A stretch of 64,000 bases of DNA from Pteria penguin (lineage: Eukaryota; Mollusca; Bivalvia; Pterioida; Pteriidae): NCBI GenBank assembly GCA_035048485.1, contig CM068582.1:21502155-21566154 (forward strand). The letters run 5' to 3'. Positions 25,140-36,392 of this stretch are shown piece by piece. The notes beneath the pieces were generated by a model. The model made no database searches. It saw only the letters and a list, made by a program, of their open reading frames with translations, and was not told the origin of the DNA. Both the position numbers and the translations under genes were made by a program. How positions within the stretch are numbered: the first letter of the stretch is position 1; the number at the start of each line of letters is the position of its first letter.

Positions 25140-25440
25140 AGATTGAAAATTGAAATTTTACTCGCTTAAATATGCCTTTTAATTTGCCTTTGTTAAAATA
25201 AATTGTTGAACCCGTCTTGTGTCTTTGATCACCGTTGCCACACGACTGAGATACAATTACATGTGTTTCAATAGACAGCGGATTTATCTTTACGGTCAGA
25301 CGAGCAGGTGTAATGTAACTATTTAATAACATTTGGTCACTGTACTTAAAAACACAGTTGCAAAATTATCGAAAACGTAGTCTGTTGACTTTCATGTAAC
25401 TCAAGCAAACAAGAGGAGGATCTAAGAGAGGTAACTCTAG

Positions 25441-25462
25441 TGTATCTATATATATAGATACA
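25441..25462. repeat. 22-bp perfect palindrome inside the pogo-like element
   Basis: 'tgtatctata' then 'ta' then 'tatagataca' reads the same on both strands. It is AT-rich, so it may be simple-sequence drift rather than a functional site. Confidence 0.5.
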
Positions 25463-25645
25463 TGTACGATGATTCCATTACAGATGTCGAGAAAGTTATA
25501 CACGTATGCAATTCTTACACAATCTGTCGATCTTCTGGTCTTTGAAGCTGCATTCGTTCGTCACGCCGTGTATTTGAATATTCGTTTATTTGAATAATAA
25601 AGTCCTGACAAATAGCTTATTCAATTAAGCGGCTTGCACTGTATC

Positions 25646-26238
25646 AAATTTAATCTACATATTACATTTCCAGTAGGATATTTGATTTTTTTTTTTACAT
25701 ACTACGTGTATGTATAATCTAGGACAATGAATTTTCTTTTGAAATTATTCTTTATAATAAATCTATCTAATAAAGATTAAATTTCTCTTCCAAGGAAGTT
25801 GAAATTTGTATTCATAATATCAAAAATAAACTACATGATTAACAGCAATTTTCGAACACTCTGACAGCAGAGAGGAAGCAAAAAGGGTAGTCTGTCCGTA
25901 CGGAAAAGTATGTATCACTAAATCACTACTGTACTCATACACCATTATTTCAATTAAGAATGACTTACTATAGCACTCGTATTTCAATTAAGAATGACTT
26001 ACTATAGCACTCGTAGATTTACGAGTAGAATCACTTGTAAGTTATGTCTACGTCGTAATTTCGTACATATGACGTCACTCATAAATTTACATTTACGAGT
26101 GACATACGAGTACTCTTAAGGTTTACCAATTTTAGTACATGTGGTCCCAGTCTCCTTAGCTACATCTTGGGAAATGTAAATCTTGACAGTTTATATAAGC
26201 CAATAATACCTAACTGCCTTTCACTCGAACAACATGAA
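25646..26238. repeat. Spacer with a 34-bp tandem duplication
   Basis: 'atttcaattaagaatgactt' plus 'actatagcactcgt' occurs twice in a row at about 25947-26013. The following 'acgagta' and 'tacgagt' words near 26016-26115 form short inverted repeats. No gene is seen in this stretch. Confidence 0.6.
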
Positions 26239-26601
26239 ATACTGTTTGTTGCTGACCTTGAAAGCTAGTGGTGTCTTCCTCTCACCACCTTCTATTTTAT
26301 TTTGAATAAGTTTTATGATAATCTTCTTAAAAAACTCAAGTTATGTGTAAAATAGAAAGTGCTGACAGGACAAACAAAACTTCAAGTCAAATGACTCTGT
26401 AAATACAAATGGGATAACCTTCAAAATCAAAGGCTTCTTCCTCTCATTCATTTAAATATTATGTATAAAATTTATGAAAATTGTTCAAAGTCAACTCAAG
26501 TCATTGCATGCGGAAGAAATTGCTGACAGACAAACATATGAATAGACAGGTGGAAAAACAAAAAGATTACACTAGCTAACCTTTCTCTATCCTAAAATCT
26601 T
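26239..26601. repeat. CCTTGAC-type dispersed repeat, left part
   Basis: 'gaccttgaaagctagtggtg' followed by 'tcttcctctcacca' matches 57880-57920 closely, and a second, diverged unit follows near 26417 ('aaccttcaaaatcaaaggct'). The repeat resumes at 27575 after the element at 26604-27548, which appears to have inserted into it. Confidence 0.65.
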
Positions 26602-26603
26602 TA

Positions 26604-27548
26604 CCGTATATACTTGCATATAAGTCGGTTTTTTGGGAGTAAAAAATCGTGGTCGAAAAGCACTACCGACTTATATGCGAGATACTGACGGAGAGAAAAA
26701 AATCCGACCTTGGATTGAAGCCAAACTTCCCCGTTTATTATCAGATAATGAAGACATTAGACATGATAGATAACGTAGATGAAATTCCCCGTCAATACTG
26801 CTTTAAAATACGATTTTATGACAATAAAATGTATATTTTGTGACCAACAGATTCTGTACTTAAAGTCGTAATATATCGCTTATTTGCTGTTGAAATACCC
26901 ATTACAAAAGGTAAAACAAATCCGCTAGAGTACGTCTACAGGTTTAGTGAGCCGTGACGTGATGACCATTGATTAAATAACTGTCCGGCGTATACATGAC
27001 ACTAGAAGTAAGTTAATGATACTGGTAGGTTTGTCGGTGTGGTAAAAGAGTCTTTGTCGGGTATCAATCGCGGACTCATAGTAGGGTTTCACTGCATTAA
27101 TGAATTAATTACTTAATAGTTAAATAAACAAGCAATGAAGCCACGGTCGTCGTCGTGTTGTATTTGCTGTAATTATCAAATAAATAATTATATAAAAACA
27201 GCCGTTTTCACAACTACCAAATTATTCGAAAAGTAGTCACTTAAGCTATGAAGTAACACCAGGTAGATCGTTTTATCTTAAATAAATACATCTTTTATAT
27301 GTCACGTTTTAAATGCCCCGCTATTGAATATGTCAATTAAATTCCCGTAGTGTGATTACGCACGATCATCATTCTCCGAAGCCTTTGTATACATTTCTAT
27401 GAATGAATGTCGGTTAACATGTACAGGCTTTGTTCACTCAAAAATTCCAACCAACTTATATGCGGGTCAACGGCAAATCCTAGAATTTGAGCTCCAAAGC
27501 GTACCCCCCGACTTATACGCGGGTCGACTTATATGCGAGTATATACGG
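26604..27548. mobile_element. TA-flanked non-autonomous DNA transposon, 945 bp
   Basis: Left end 'ccgtatatacttgcatataa' and right end 'ttatatgcgagtatatacgg' are inverted copies extending 20 bp or more with one or two mismatches, followed inwards by 'gtcg' and 'cgac'. Both ends abut TA (26602-26603 and 27549-27550). Near the right end the motif 'cttatatgcggg'/'cttatacgcggg' is repeated. No transposase is present; the 64-codon frame at 26649-26843 starts inside the inverted end. The end sequence and TA target are of the pogo/Tc1-mariner style (family from memory). Confidence 0.8.
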
Positions 27549-27574
27549 TAAATGTAACATCTTGTTAAGACTTT

Positions 27575-27700
27575 CACCTTTGACCTCAAAAAGGTTTAGG
27601 TGTCTACCACTAGCCTTTTTTAAAACTATGTATAAAGTTTCAAAACTCTAGGATATATTCTTGTTGACTGATCACATCAGAAGCAAGTGTTGATGTGTCA
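27575..27700. repeat. CCTTGAC-type dispersed repeat, right part
   Basis: 'aggtgtctaccactagcctt' is shared exactly with 57745, and 'gtataaagtttcaaaactct' closely matches the sequence at 57773. This is the continuation of the repeat cut by the 945-bp element. Confidence 0.7.
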
Positions 27701-28439
27701 AAACATACAATTTTACACTTGCTTTTCCATATAAGAATTTGGTAAGATAATAAATTGTGATCACACTGTGCTGAAGAGTGGAGTGGGGAGGTCTTGTAGC
27801 CCTTCACCAACAACTGATAACTGCAAAATGGCAATGAGTCAGGTAGAGGTACATAACTGTAGTTAAGCTACTTCAGACATCATTTCATTCTGGTAACCAT
27901 ATGGCTACAACAGACTTATCATCTCATTCTGACTTCAATGCATATACTGCAGTAAGGTTTATAAGTAATTTTACAAAAATTAAAGTTGCTTTTAAGTTCA
28001 TTCTACCTGAACAAATTGGTATGGAAGATTGTCTTACTTGATAGCCATAGTAATTAAGCTCTATTCTTTGTTTTTGTTGTTGTTGTTGCACTAGCATTAA
28101 GTTCCTGCTTTGGCTGGAAGAAAAAACATATTCATTTTAATACATCCCTTAGATAAAGAAACTGGAAATTTCCCATTGAAACTTCATTGAAAATCCAGTG
28201 TTTTAGCAGTTATCATTGAAATACCATTAGAATACCATTGTTTCACCTTGTAGTCTCAGTAAATCAGTTATTCTAAGACCATTGAAATTCAAGTTTTATC
28301 ATAACTGTGATTTTAATGCCTCAATATTTCCATTGAAATACCATTATCTCAAATAACTGGACATTTAGTATAACAATTATACATTGATATAGCATTTATT
28401 TTCGAAAGCAGTTTTTCTCAATTCAATGGTTGTACACAC
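27701..28439. other. Spacer with a CATTGAAAT-rich patch
   Basis: No gene. At 28165-28350 the word 'cattgaaat' or 'cattagaata' recurs about eight times (for example 'cattgaaataccatt' at 28212 and 28330). Its reverse complement 'aatggtatttcaatgg' recurs at 31170-31460, so the two patches are inverted relatives of one low-complexity repeat. Confidence 0.5.
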
Positions 28440-30120
28440 ACATAGTCTATAGGTATGTATATGTGCGGCGAGTTGTTTCTGAACACAACAAAACTCCAGT
28501 TTGAAAAGGGATACAAATATACAGAAATCCGCGGGAAAGAGTTACATGTATTTAGATGAACGGACACTTTAATTTAGTACGACTATCTTGTAAACTCCCC
28601 TTATATAATGATTGTGTGATAATTGGAACCCATCTACGATCTTCAAAATATTTCGATAAGGATCGTATTTCATCCGTGTTAACGAAGTGCGTATCGTTAC
28701 TCCCTATTAATTTATACCAGAGACCTTCGAAGATACGGATTTACTCAAATGTGAAATACCGTACGTATCCGTCAAGCACCTATACATGCATATACATGGT
28801 GCCGAAATGTACGGCAAATGCGATAGCAGACCAGCGCTCACTTCGTCGATGTCAATTTTCAATCTTGCCGATTAATTTTTAGGGGCACTGTGCTAGATTA
28901 TGATAAAATCGTCGTTTACATTTGGTTTTCTTTCAAATCACTTTGAATAGTCTATTTTGTAAATGTCTCAAGCAATCCCCCCCCCCCTTTTCCCACCCCG
29001 CATATCATAACTATCATTGCCATTTTTTCTCAGTTATTAATACATTTTAAAACAATAATACAGGGTAAAAATATTAACGCAATACATTTTGTGGTTTAAT
29101 TTCCATAAAAAATATTATTTCTGTATCCACACTACAGTACGGCTTCAGTCCAGACAGATCAGTGAAATCAGATATCGTCCATTCCTGATAACGAACTGTA
29201 TTATATAACACGTTTCGAGAATCATGGGAAAATGACCTACTTATACAGCCTAGTATCATTTGAATACGAAGCAGCTTCCGATCGAGCGCCATGATTCAAT
29301 TTGAGAAAACGTCTTGTACGTATCGTTGTGTACGCGCTCTTGCATTTATTTGTAAAAGATAGTGAAACAATTGGCGAGCATATTTACAAGTGACGATGAT
29401 GGAATAATACAAAATAGAAACACGGATTTGGTTGCATATATAAGTGTACCATCGGATGGTCTCGGAGGACATTCTTTTCACTAACGTACCGGTAAGTACT
29501 AATTTTTATTTTTTTTTTTTTTAAACTTTCAGCGTTCTTCTGCTCGGATGTTTTATGTTAATTATTAATTGAAAACGTTCAATCTACATGGCTGGGCACT
29601 GTCTTTCTTTTAGATAAAGAAACTAACAATGAGAGTGAAATGATTGTTGCGTTATTTAACTTGAAATTATTAAACTTTATGCTTACGAGTAATATAGGAT
29701 TGCATTTCTGTAAAGTTGATAATCCTCATGATAACTCGTCGAACCCATCACTTGTAAGTTATTGATATCAAAATCAAATGGCGCTCGGCGGGACATTCTC
29801 TTTCGCTGAAGAGGCCGGGAAATTTGATACGGGTTAATTAGAAGAGAATGAAGGTCAGTGATTATCGCAAGCTGACGGATGTGCGTACAAAATGTGCACC
29901 TGTTTTGAACATATCGGAACACACGGATGATTAATATAGTGTTAGATGTAACTTGCATAGAATTTTTCAAGAAATATAAACACTTAAAATACTTGTGAAC
30001 GAGTCTGTCCGTACATATACTTTGATATACTTTCATAATTGTCACGTTTTCTGCGATCTCGTGTGTTTGCAATTGGGGTTGTCTCATGTTAACAAGTATT
30101 TAGTAATAATGCATTATACC
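28440..30120. other. CpG-richer, ORF-dense block of unknown nature
   Basis: Compared with its flanks the block has many CG dinucleotides (for example 'taccgtacgtatccgtc' near 28757) and unusually many open frames: one on plus (28556-28882) and three on minus (29074-29292, 29296-29481, 29683-30087). 'gaatgtcc' near 29465 and 29790 (reverse strand) sits in similar contexts (…CCGAG..CCAT..GAT), hinting at diverged internal repeats. A strong plus-strand donor 'accggtaagtact' ends at 29491. It could be a promoter/first-exon area, an old transposon or a host gene fragment; I cannot decide. A poly-C run lies at 28978. Confidence 0.35.
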
Positions 30121-30137
30121 TTCGGTAGGAGCATAGT

Positions 30138-30268
30138 CAGGCGCGGATCCAGAAATTTTGGTTGAGGGGGGTGGGTTCATCCATAATTTTGTAACGATAA
30201 AAAGAAAATTTTCGTCAAATCTTAGGGTTGGTCCAGAGCCCTGGTGCATCCCTCTGGATCCGCCCATG
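30138..30268. mobile_element. Hairpin-type MITE with GGCGGATCCAGA ends
   Basis: The left end 'caggcgcggatccagaaatt' is answered by 'ctctggatccgcccatg' at the right end, an inverted pair around GGATCC. The interior is 'ggggggtgggttcat'-type sequence. Related copies or halves are at 50616-50796 and 58630-58773. The open frames on both strands here are by-products. Confidence 0.75.
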
Positions 30269-31158
30269 ACAGTGGTCGTGAGTAAGGTGGTCAATAGAGT
30301 ATGGCTCTTCCTTTTTACTTCTTCTCACCCTGTCTCCCTATTCTTTTCCTTATCTCTTACTCATCCCGTTCATCTAGATTACTCTGTCCACCCCATTGTA
30401 CCTTTGTCCTGATAAACTTAAATTGGTACCGGTAATTCATTTGTGATATTTATTTTTACAGATCTTTACAACATGTCAGTGATTACCTGCCTCAAAAACA
30501 TTCATGGGAACTTTGCTTAATGAAATTGGAAACAACAGACAGAAAGTGGTAAAGGATGTACCAAGATTTTAAAAGACTACAGAATAAGAAAAAAATGTGT
30601 GCAGAAAAACTGTGTGATATGCTAGATTGCATACAATTGATACATGAAGAAGTGATTTAAACTACAATTTATACATGGAAATGTGATTTAAACTATGTGA
30701 TAAGCATACAAAGGTGACATTTTTACAGAAAAAGTGACATGCAGAGGAAGGAGACATTTATCCAAAAGTATTATGAAGACTTTGTGGATCTTTATGCCAT
30801 ATAATAAGTTACTTAATATTGTTGAGTGACAATATGTGGATTGATCATATGGAATTCTGATGATGTTTTCAGGGAATTTAATTTTGTTCTATACATTGAT
30901 TTAATTTTTTTATATATGAACATTTTCCAAAATTCTGAAAAACAAGGTAGGTTACTGAACATTTAAATATGAGAACTTTCAATGAATATACATGTTTATT
31001 TTCATTTAGTAGGCTATACATTATCTGTTGGTAAGATGATCTTTGTATATCTAATTAAAGTTTAATATCAGTTCTTTGATAATTAACATAGTGGCATTAC
31101 ATGTGAAGAACACAATAAAACTTCTGTTTCTATAGGTCATTGTATTTTTTTTTCTTTT
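30269..31158. other. Spacer with a possible plus-strand 3' exon
   Basis: A good acceptor 'gatatttatttttacag' ends at about 30462 and could pair with the donor at 29491, giving a spliced non-coding or poorly coding transcript. Downstream frames are short and interrupted. No other feature is seen. Confidence 0.25.
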
Positions 31159-31460
31159 GTGGAATAACTGGGAAAGTAATGGTATTTCACTGGTTTTCTG
31201 AAAGCTGTATTTCAACATTGATTTTCCAGTTAAATGTGACATCATTTAACTGGTTCTACCTAATTTAAATAATTCGCCGATTTCAATGGTATTTCAATGG
31301 ACTTTGAATGGTATTGCAATGGGTTTTTACAGAAAACTGGAAAATCAATGGTTTTTACGCATACATTTTACATTACCAGTTTGCATCTAATTAGTAGAAC
31401 TGCAAAAGTAATGGGATTTCAATGGAAAGAATATAACTGTAAAAGCAATGGAAGTTCAAT
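31159..31460. repeat. AATGG(T/A)ATTTCAATGG-rich patch
   Basis: 'aatggtatttca' and close variants recur at 31180, 31287, 31310 and 31409. This is the inverse of the CATTGAAATACCATT patch at 28165-28350. Low-complexity repetition explains the 67-codon frame at 31297. Confidence 0.5.
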
Positions 31461-31830
31461 GGCATTCTTTTCTATAAGGGATATCAAAGAAATAATATAA
31501 CCCTGAATGTAACTTTTCATTACAAACCTTGACCTTCTAGGTGTGGTCAAATATGCACTCCAAGTTATTTATTTCATTTAACAAGCAATCTTACTTTACT
31601 TATTACAAAATATTCCCACTGTTTTTCTTTCTCAGGTTTACCTCAATAATTACAATTAAAATTTGGAATTGTGACCAAAACTTTAAACAATGAGATGCAA
31701 ATTAAGTTATAAAGTGTTTATTAAACAGAATAATTCACTCCATCGTTAATGTTCACACTGACCAATTGAACTGGTGTGTAGGATAACGTAACAAATTGAT
31801 GTCCAGTGTGCTAGATTAATAGAATCTAGC

Positions 31831-31974
31831 ACTAGTAGTTTGAGTTCCAGATAGAAAAAGATCAGTCGAGGGTAGGATGAATCAACAAATCTCAACCGAG
31901 GCGTTAGCCGAGGTTGAGATATGTTGATTCATCCAGCCTGAGACTGATCTTTTTCTATCTGGAACTCAAACTAG
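31831..31974. mobile_element. Foldback (hairpin) element, 144 bp, about 65-bp arms
   Basis: From 'actagtagtttgagttccag' on the left to 'ctggaactcaaactagt' on the right, the two halves are reverse complements with only a handful of mismatches. They meet at a short centre 'gaggcgttagccgagg' near 31898-31912. The transcript of either strand would form a long, nearly perfect hairpin. There are no coding frames. The word 'ttagccgagg' also occurs in the small insert at 53184-53262 ('tagccgaggc' on its reverse strand). Confidence 0.9.
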
Positions 31975-32301
31975 TTATTGATTATTTCGATATGTAGGCT
32001 ATATCTATTTTGAATGTTTTTGTTTACTTCCTTTGATGGCCGTATCACTGATCGAATAAAAAGACAGGCCGCTGCAATAAAATAAAACACCATGATATGC
32101 ATGAAGAAACTTTATATTTTGATAGGATTTTTCAACACTGAATTTAACGACGCAAAAATCATGAGTCACATGTTTCATTTGTTTGTAAACAATGCAGACG
32201 ACGCCCGGAAGGATACAAAGTGTTCCAGATAGAATTTTCCAGTACTGATAAAAAACGGGATTAATCGATCTCCGGTGCGAGAAAAGATGTTACCTAATGG
32301 A
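31975..32301. other. Spacer
   Basis: No gene or repeat is recognised. 'gttccagatagaa' at 32222 echoes the arm of the preceding hairpin, perhaps a fragment of another copy. Confidence 0.4.
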
Positions 32302-32530
32302 CTGACTGACGGATTCTTGTTTTATGTCACTTCCCATTATTTCACATATATGGTGATTGGCATCTGCCTGATACATTGCATAAAACTTCTATGTTTGAAC
32401 ACCACCCCACCCCAAAGCAGAAAGGGAAATTTTATGTGCCACACCTACTGTGACAGGATAACATGGTAGGAGTGGAACACGAACCTTCTCAGTCAAGAAC
32501 CGAGCACCTCACTCAATGAGCCTACTGGAC
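32302..32530 (-). mobile_element. tRNA-derived SINE, degenerate but nearly full length
   Basis: The tail-side body ('ttttatgtcacttcccatta', 'atatggtgattggcatctgc', 'ctgatacattgcata') and the head-side part ('gaacacgaaccttctcag' ... 'tcaatgagcctactgg') are in the same order as in the SINE at 38536. The B box is decayed. The frame at 32275-32469 is a shadow. Confidence 0.75.
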
Positions 32531-33402
32531 ACATGCAGAACATATGTATATTGAAATAAACGGGATATCATAATCTATGATAAGATATTGTATAGTCATC
32601 ACGCAATCAATATGACTTAAACTTTAAAGAAATTCTAGCAGTTCTTGTACAATTGAAACTTGTTATGTTGAAGTTGACAGGAACAGAGAAAATTTATCGA
32701 TTTATCCAGACTTTGGGATAAAACATCAGCTGTTTATATAACCATTTTCGATCATTCTTATTAACATATGAATATAATACATGATTTTTTTACCTGTTAT
32801 TCTTTCATATTTTTGACTATGTAATGCATACTTCTACAGACTAAATTTAAACTACTATTCGTCATCTTAATGGCAAGCCTACAAATGAAGAAAAATTTTC
32901 AAATCAAAGGACTAAAAGTCCTGCGTGTCGCCAAATAACTCAGAAGATTTGTACTTTGAATACATGTAAACCTGTATCACAGCAAGCCTGTAATTTAGGT
33001 AAGTTTGATAAAGTGACAAATTGAATGGATTGATGATTACAACCACAAGTAAATGCTCTTGTGTATCTACCAGACATTCTGATACTTTAGCAGTTCATCA
33101 TCTTCATTTTATGCACTTCAGTTGAGTTTAGTGTTAGTGAAACATAAAAATAGTGTGACTTCAACAATTTTAATCTATGAAGTGTAAAACATTTGACATA
33201 AAGTAAAAAGTATGATTCCAAACAAAGTCAGATGACAAGCTGACATTAGTAAAATCCAATATATTCTGTTATGAGGAAAAGTTATGACTCGATCAAACCA
33301 TTACAACTAGAATGGTTAACATGTTTTAGACATGACAATGTGTAAATATGAACTAACATCAAGATTCCTCAATTTTGATAAACTTTAATCTAAAATTGCA
33401 TC
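32531..33402. other. Spacer, nothing recognised
   Basis: AT-rich sequence without supported features. Confidence 0.4.
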
Positions 33403-33404
33403 TA

Positions 33405-34252
33405 CCGTATTCACTCGTGTATAGTACGCATCCGTGTGTAATATGCACCTCTAACTTTTGGAAAATAATTGGAGAAAAAGTCTACATCTCGTCTATGATA
33501 CGCAGGTAAAATTGCTGCATAAGCAAGTGGTCAAGAACCTTAAGTTTACCTAGAAAATATCTCTGTATTACTAACAGATTTTACTTTACGGAAAACACAA
33601 CTGGTTACGCGCCTGAACCTTAGGATATTCAATGACTGGGATAAACCCAATTGCCACAATAAAATTAACTGGGTTATGATAGAAAGACGTGTTAATAAAA
33701 TTACAGCAGTTTACCACTGTAATTAGTATTCTTTATAAGATACCGATAATGAAGCAAAGCCGTGATTTTCTATATATTTTACACTTGTTATTTCAAAGTG
33801 TCAATGTTTGTAAATTGATTAACATAGCAGTAAAGGTAGAAGAAATGCGAACAACCAATTATCCCAGCGGGGTGTACGGTAATCGCTGATTGTTTGACCA
33901 TGAAGCCATTTCACCTAGATCAATGATGATTAGGTAATAGGATTGCATCGGCACTTGTTATTTTAAAATATGCTAAGCTCATCTGTAAAAACATCTTAAT
34001 TTCAGTGCATATCGTAAAGTGTTCAACACAAAGAGATAAAACTGTAATAGTAATCTCTTTATCAAGAGTCTAAAATCCATTACTGATCTGATCGTTGTCT
34101 GCGGACATTTACAGCAATATCGCTGCAGAAATATGAATTCTTACATCTGGAAAAAAAATTTTTTGTTTTAGATCCCATGTAAAATACACACCTGGAAAAT
34201 CAAATTAAGATTTTATGAAAAAAAAGTGTGTATCATACACAAGTGAATACGG
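33405..34252. mobile_element. TA-flanked non-autonomous DNA transposon, 848 bp
   Basis: Left end 'ccgtattcactcgtgtatag' and right end 'gtatcatacacaagtgaata' followed by 'cgg' are inverted copies with few mismatches. Both abut TA (33403-33404, 34253-34254). The first bases (CCGTAT..ACTCG/ACTTG..TATA) resemble the ends of the element at 26604-27548, so the two are probably mobilised by related transposases. It has no transposase. The frame at 33689-33889 is unsupported. Confidence 0.8.
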
Positions 34253-34254
34253 TA

Positions 34255-35811
34255 GCTTGAAAATTCTGTGTGGTATATGACTTGTTTAATGAAAACTAAC
34301 ACATAGTATACTGAAGACTAAATAATTCATGAATATTAAACAAAAAACAAATGAATATCACCGAACATTACCCCTAGAAGTTTGAGGATATCTTCTGCTT
34401 TTTTACATGCACAAGAAAACTTAGAAATCTAGGAGGATGTTTTCCACATATTTCAAAATTCAGATTTCAAGCAGAAACACCTCATCACAGAAAACAATAG
34501 ACAAATTTAGCATCAATAGCAGAACATGCTCCAAACAAAATTGTGAACACTAAATAAAGACATACTAAGTGATACAAAGAATGTAAAAGAAAAATGTTAA
34601 GAGTCATAAGGCAATAGGATGTACTACAAAACATGTGATACAAAAGCTGCCTCATCATTTAAAAGCATGATGAATATGAAACATGAATGAGGAGCTGTCG
34701 ATGGCCTATTATTTGCGTGCCTGGCCAGTAAGCCTTAAATTTGACAACAAACCAATATTTAATCTCAGCAGATTAACATGAAAACGACTATTGCAAATAT
34801 AAAGGTCAAAATCTTAGTATCATTTATGAGATCTCATTAGTTGAGTATGTAATCTAAATACATGAACTAGGTATATATCTATTGCTGTTCAAAATTTGTA
34901 ACCCAGGTTAGAATGTTTTGTTTAGGACTTGCAGGTTTTAGTATTAAAGGCAAGAGGAAAGGTCAAATTCATGACATTTCTCATACCCGATATGAAGAAA
35001 TTTTACTGGTTGAATATGAATGACATATTTAATGTCTATCTTTTAAGATTTAGAAATTTTGTAATCAATTGTCAAATAAACAATAAGAACTTATACAATG
35101 AAAATGCGTTAATATGAATGCTACTACATGGAGGCATTTTTGCTCATTGGCTTTAAAATCAATTTATTTTTGGTATTTAAAAAAAAAATAGGCAATAGAA
35201 TTCTCAGATACTTACTCGTGCAGAACCTTTTTCTAGGGTATAATTCTATATATTTCAAACATGATTAAATTCACATGGATTACTTTACAACTTTATTTTA
35301 AAACTTTAAAACAGCAAGAATATTAAGATATGTAAAGACTGAACATATCAAATTTGATTTTAAAACAAAAGTTTTATATTTCCACATTGATACACTCTCA
35401 ACAATGTAAACTACAACAGTCCTGAAGAAGCAAAACAAATCTAAAATAGCATGTTCATGTTCAAAATTTTGAATAGCGATCATAACATCTATTAACCAGA
35501 ATGATCTATTTCTCTCTTCCATTTCTTAAAGTCAGAATTAATATGATCATAAATTTAACTAGTTCTTATATTTCGCAAGGAACAAATGGAGAAACAGACA
35601 ATAAAGAAATGGTAATCTTACCACATATCAAAATTAAGAAATGCCCAACAGAAAACAACATCTATATTGATGATACAATTATTAACACGGACAAAACAAA
35701 AGCCATGAGTAAACCAAAATAGAATGTAAAGAATACTAAGACTGTATCATCTATACAAACTACTGGAACAAAATACTCTACATAAGAAACAAATACAGTA
35801 ACTGCTACATC
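34255..35811. other. Non-coding region
   Basis: No supported gene. An open stretch at 35570-35722 on plus (ending in TAG) is K/T/N-rich and follows an 'atttcgcaag' that could be an acceptor; I do not consider it enough for a call. Confidence 0.35.
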
Positions 35812-35862
35812 TTGATGTCACTGACCCATCATCAACTTGATGTCACTGACCCATCATCAATG
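35812..35862. repeat. 25-bp tandem duplication
   Basis: 'cttgatgtcactgacccatc' plus 'atcaa' occurs twice without a gap. Confidence 0.9.
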
Positions 35863-35968
35863 AAAGCAGTGTTGTAAGCGTATGACAAGACTTTCTATAG
35901 AAGTCAAGTCACTCCAAATTCAATGTTAGCGTTACATTTCCATATGTAAAGGTGATGACAGACTAGCC

Positions 35969-36187
35969 TTACATTAGTTTAGCAGTTCTATCACCTTTAA
36001 CTATGAATGGCAAACTGCATGGAAATTTTCCATTTAGTTCTTCCACTGGACATGTAAAATATGTCTCCAGCATCTTGTTTTCACACAGAGGGCGCCCCAC
36101 ATCCATCTGTAAGATTTCAGAATCTACATCTCCTATAATTATACCAATGAACTGGTCAGTTTTCTCCATCTCTGGAGTCGATGTTTT
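35969..36187 (-). CDS. Terminal coding exon of an unidentified gene (downstream of an OB-fold-like exon)
   Basis: On the reverse strand 'cttctatttccag' is a good acceptor, followed in phase 0 by 72 codons and a TAA at 35969-35971. The exon starts KTSTPEMEKTDQFIGIIIGD and ends SLPFIVKGDRTAKLM. Composition and length are those of a real exon. The open frame also extends upstream through the acceptor, as expected by chance. The exon 36720-36899 lies 530 bp upstream, also starts in phase 0, and the pair reads like one gene on this strand. The family is not recognised with certainty; alternating beta-strand-like hydrophobics and the neighbour suggest a nucleic-acid-binding protein of the RPA-like kind (inference). 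Confidence 0.55.
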   Translation of the reverse strand, partial: KTSTPEMEKTDQFIGIIIGDVDSEILQMDVGRPLCENKMLETYFTCPVEELNGKFPCSLPFIVKGDRTAKLM

Positions 36188-36392
36188 CTGGAAATAGAAG
36201 AAACTCAAATTGTTGAAATAATATGAATATCATTCATGCCACTCTGTTAATTGTACATCGAGAAACTTTGGAAACCATGATAAATATCCATGGAGCCAAG
36301 TGTATTATCATCAGTAGGGCAAACAATCTGAAGAATAACCTTGAATTTTGAACTGAAATCAATCACAAACACATTTAAGGTTATACATAAAA
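36188..36392 (-). other. Putative intron sequence, part
   Basis: Lies between the two exon candidates. A reverse-strand 'gtgattgatttcag' near 36352 is a possible extra acceptor, but no convincing coding frame follows. Confidence 0.3.

Larger units (their letters stand above)
24319..25645 (+). mobile_element. Pogo/Tigger-like (Tc1-mariner) transposon, internally deleted
   Basis: The left end 'cagtgcccgccacttaattg' is inverted relative to the right end 'caattaagcggcttgcactg', giving terminal inverted repeats of about 24 bp that extend with more mismatches. Both ends are next to TA (24319-24320 and 25644-25645), the target duplication expected for Tc1-mariner elements. At about 1.3 kb it is too short for a full pogo transposase gene. 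It keeps only the C-terminal coding part (separate entry), so it is a deletion derivative. Orientation is taken from the coding remnant. Confidence 0.8.

Noticed and set aside
25441..25462. Perfect 22-bp palindrome as a protein-binding site
   Set aside because: It consists mostly of alternating T and A, which easily gives palindromes by chance in AT-rich DNA.
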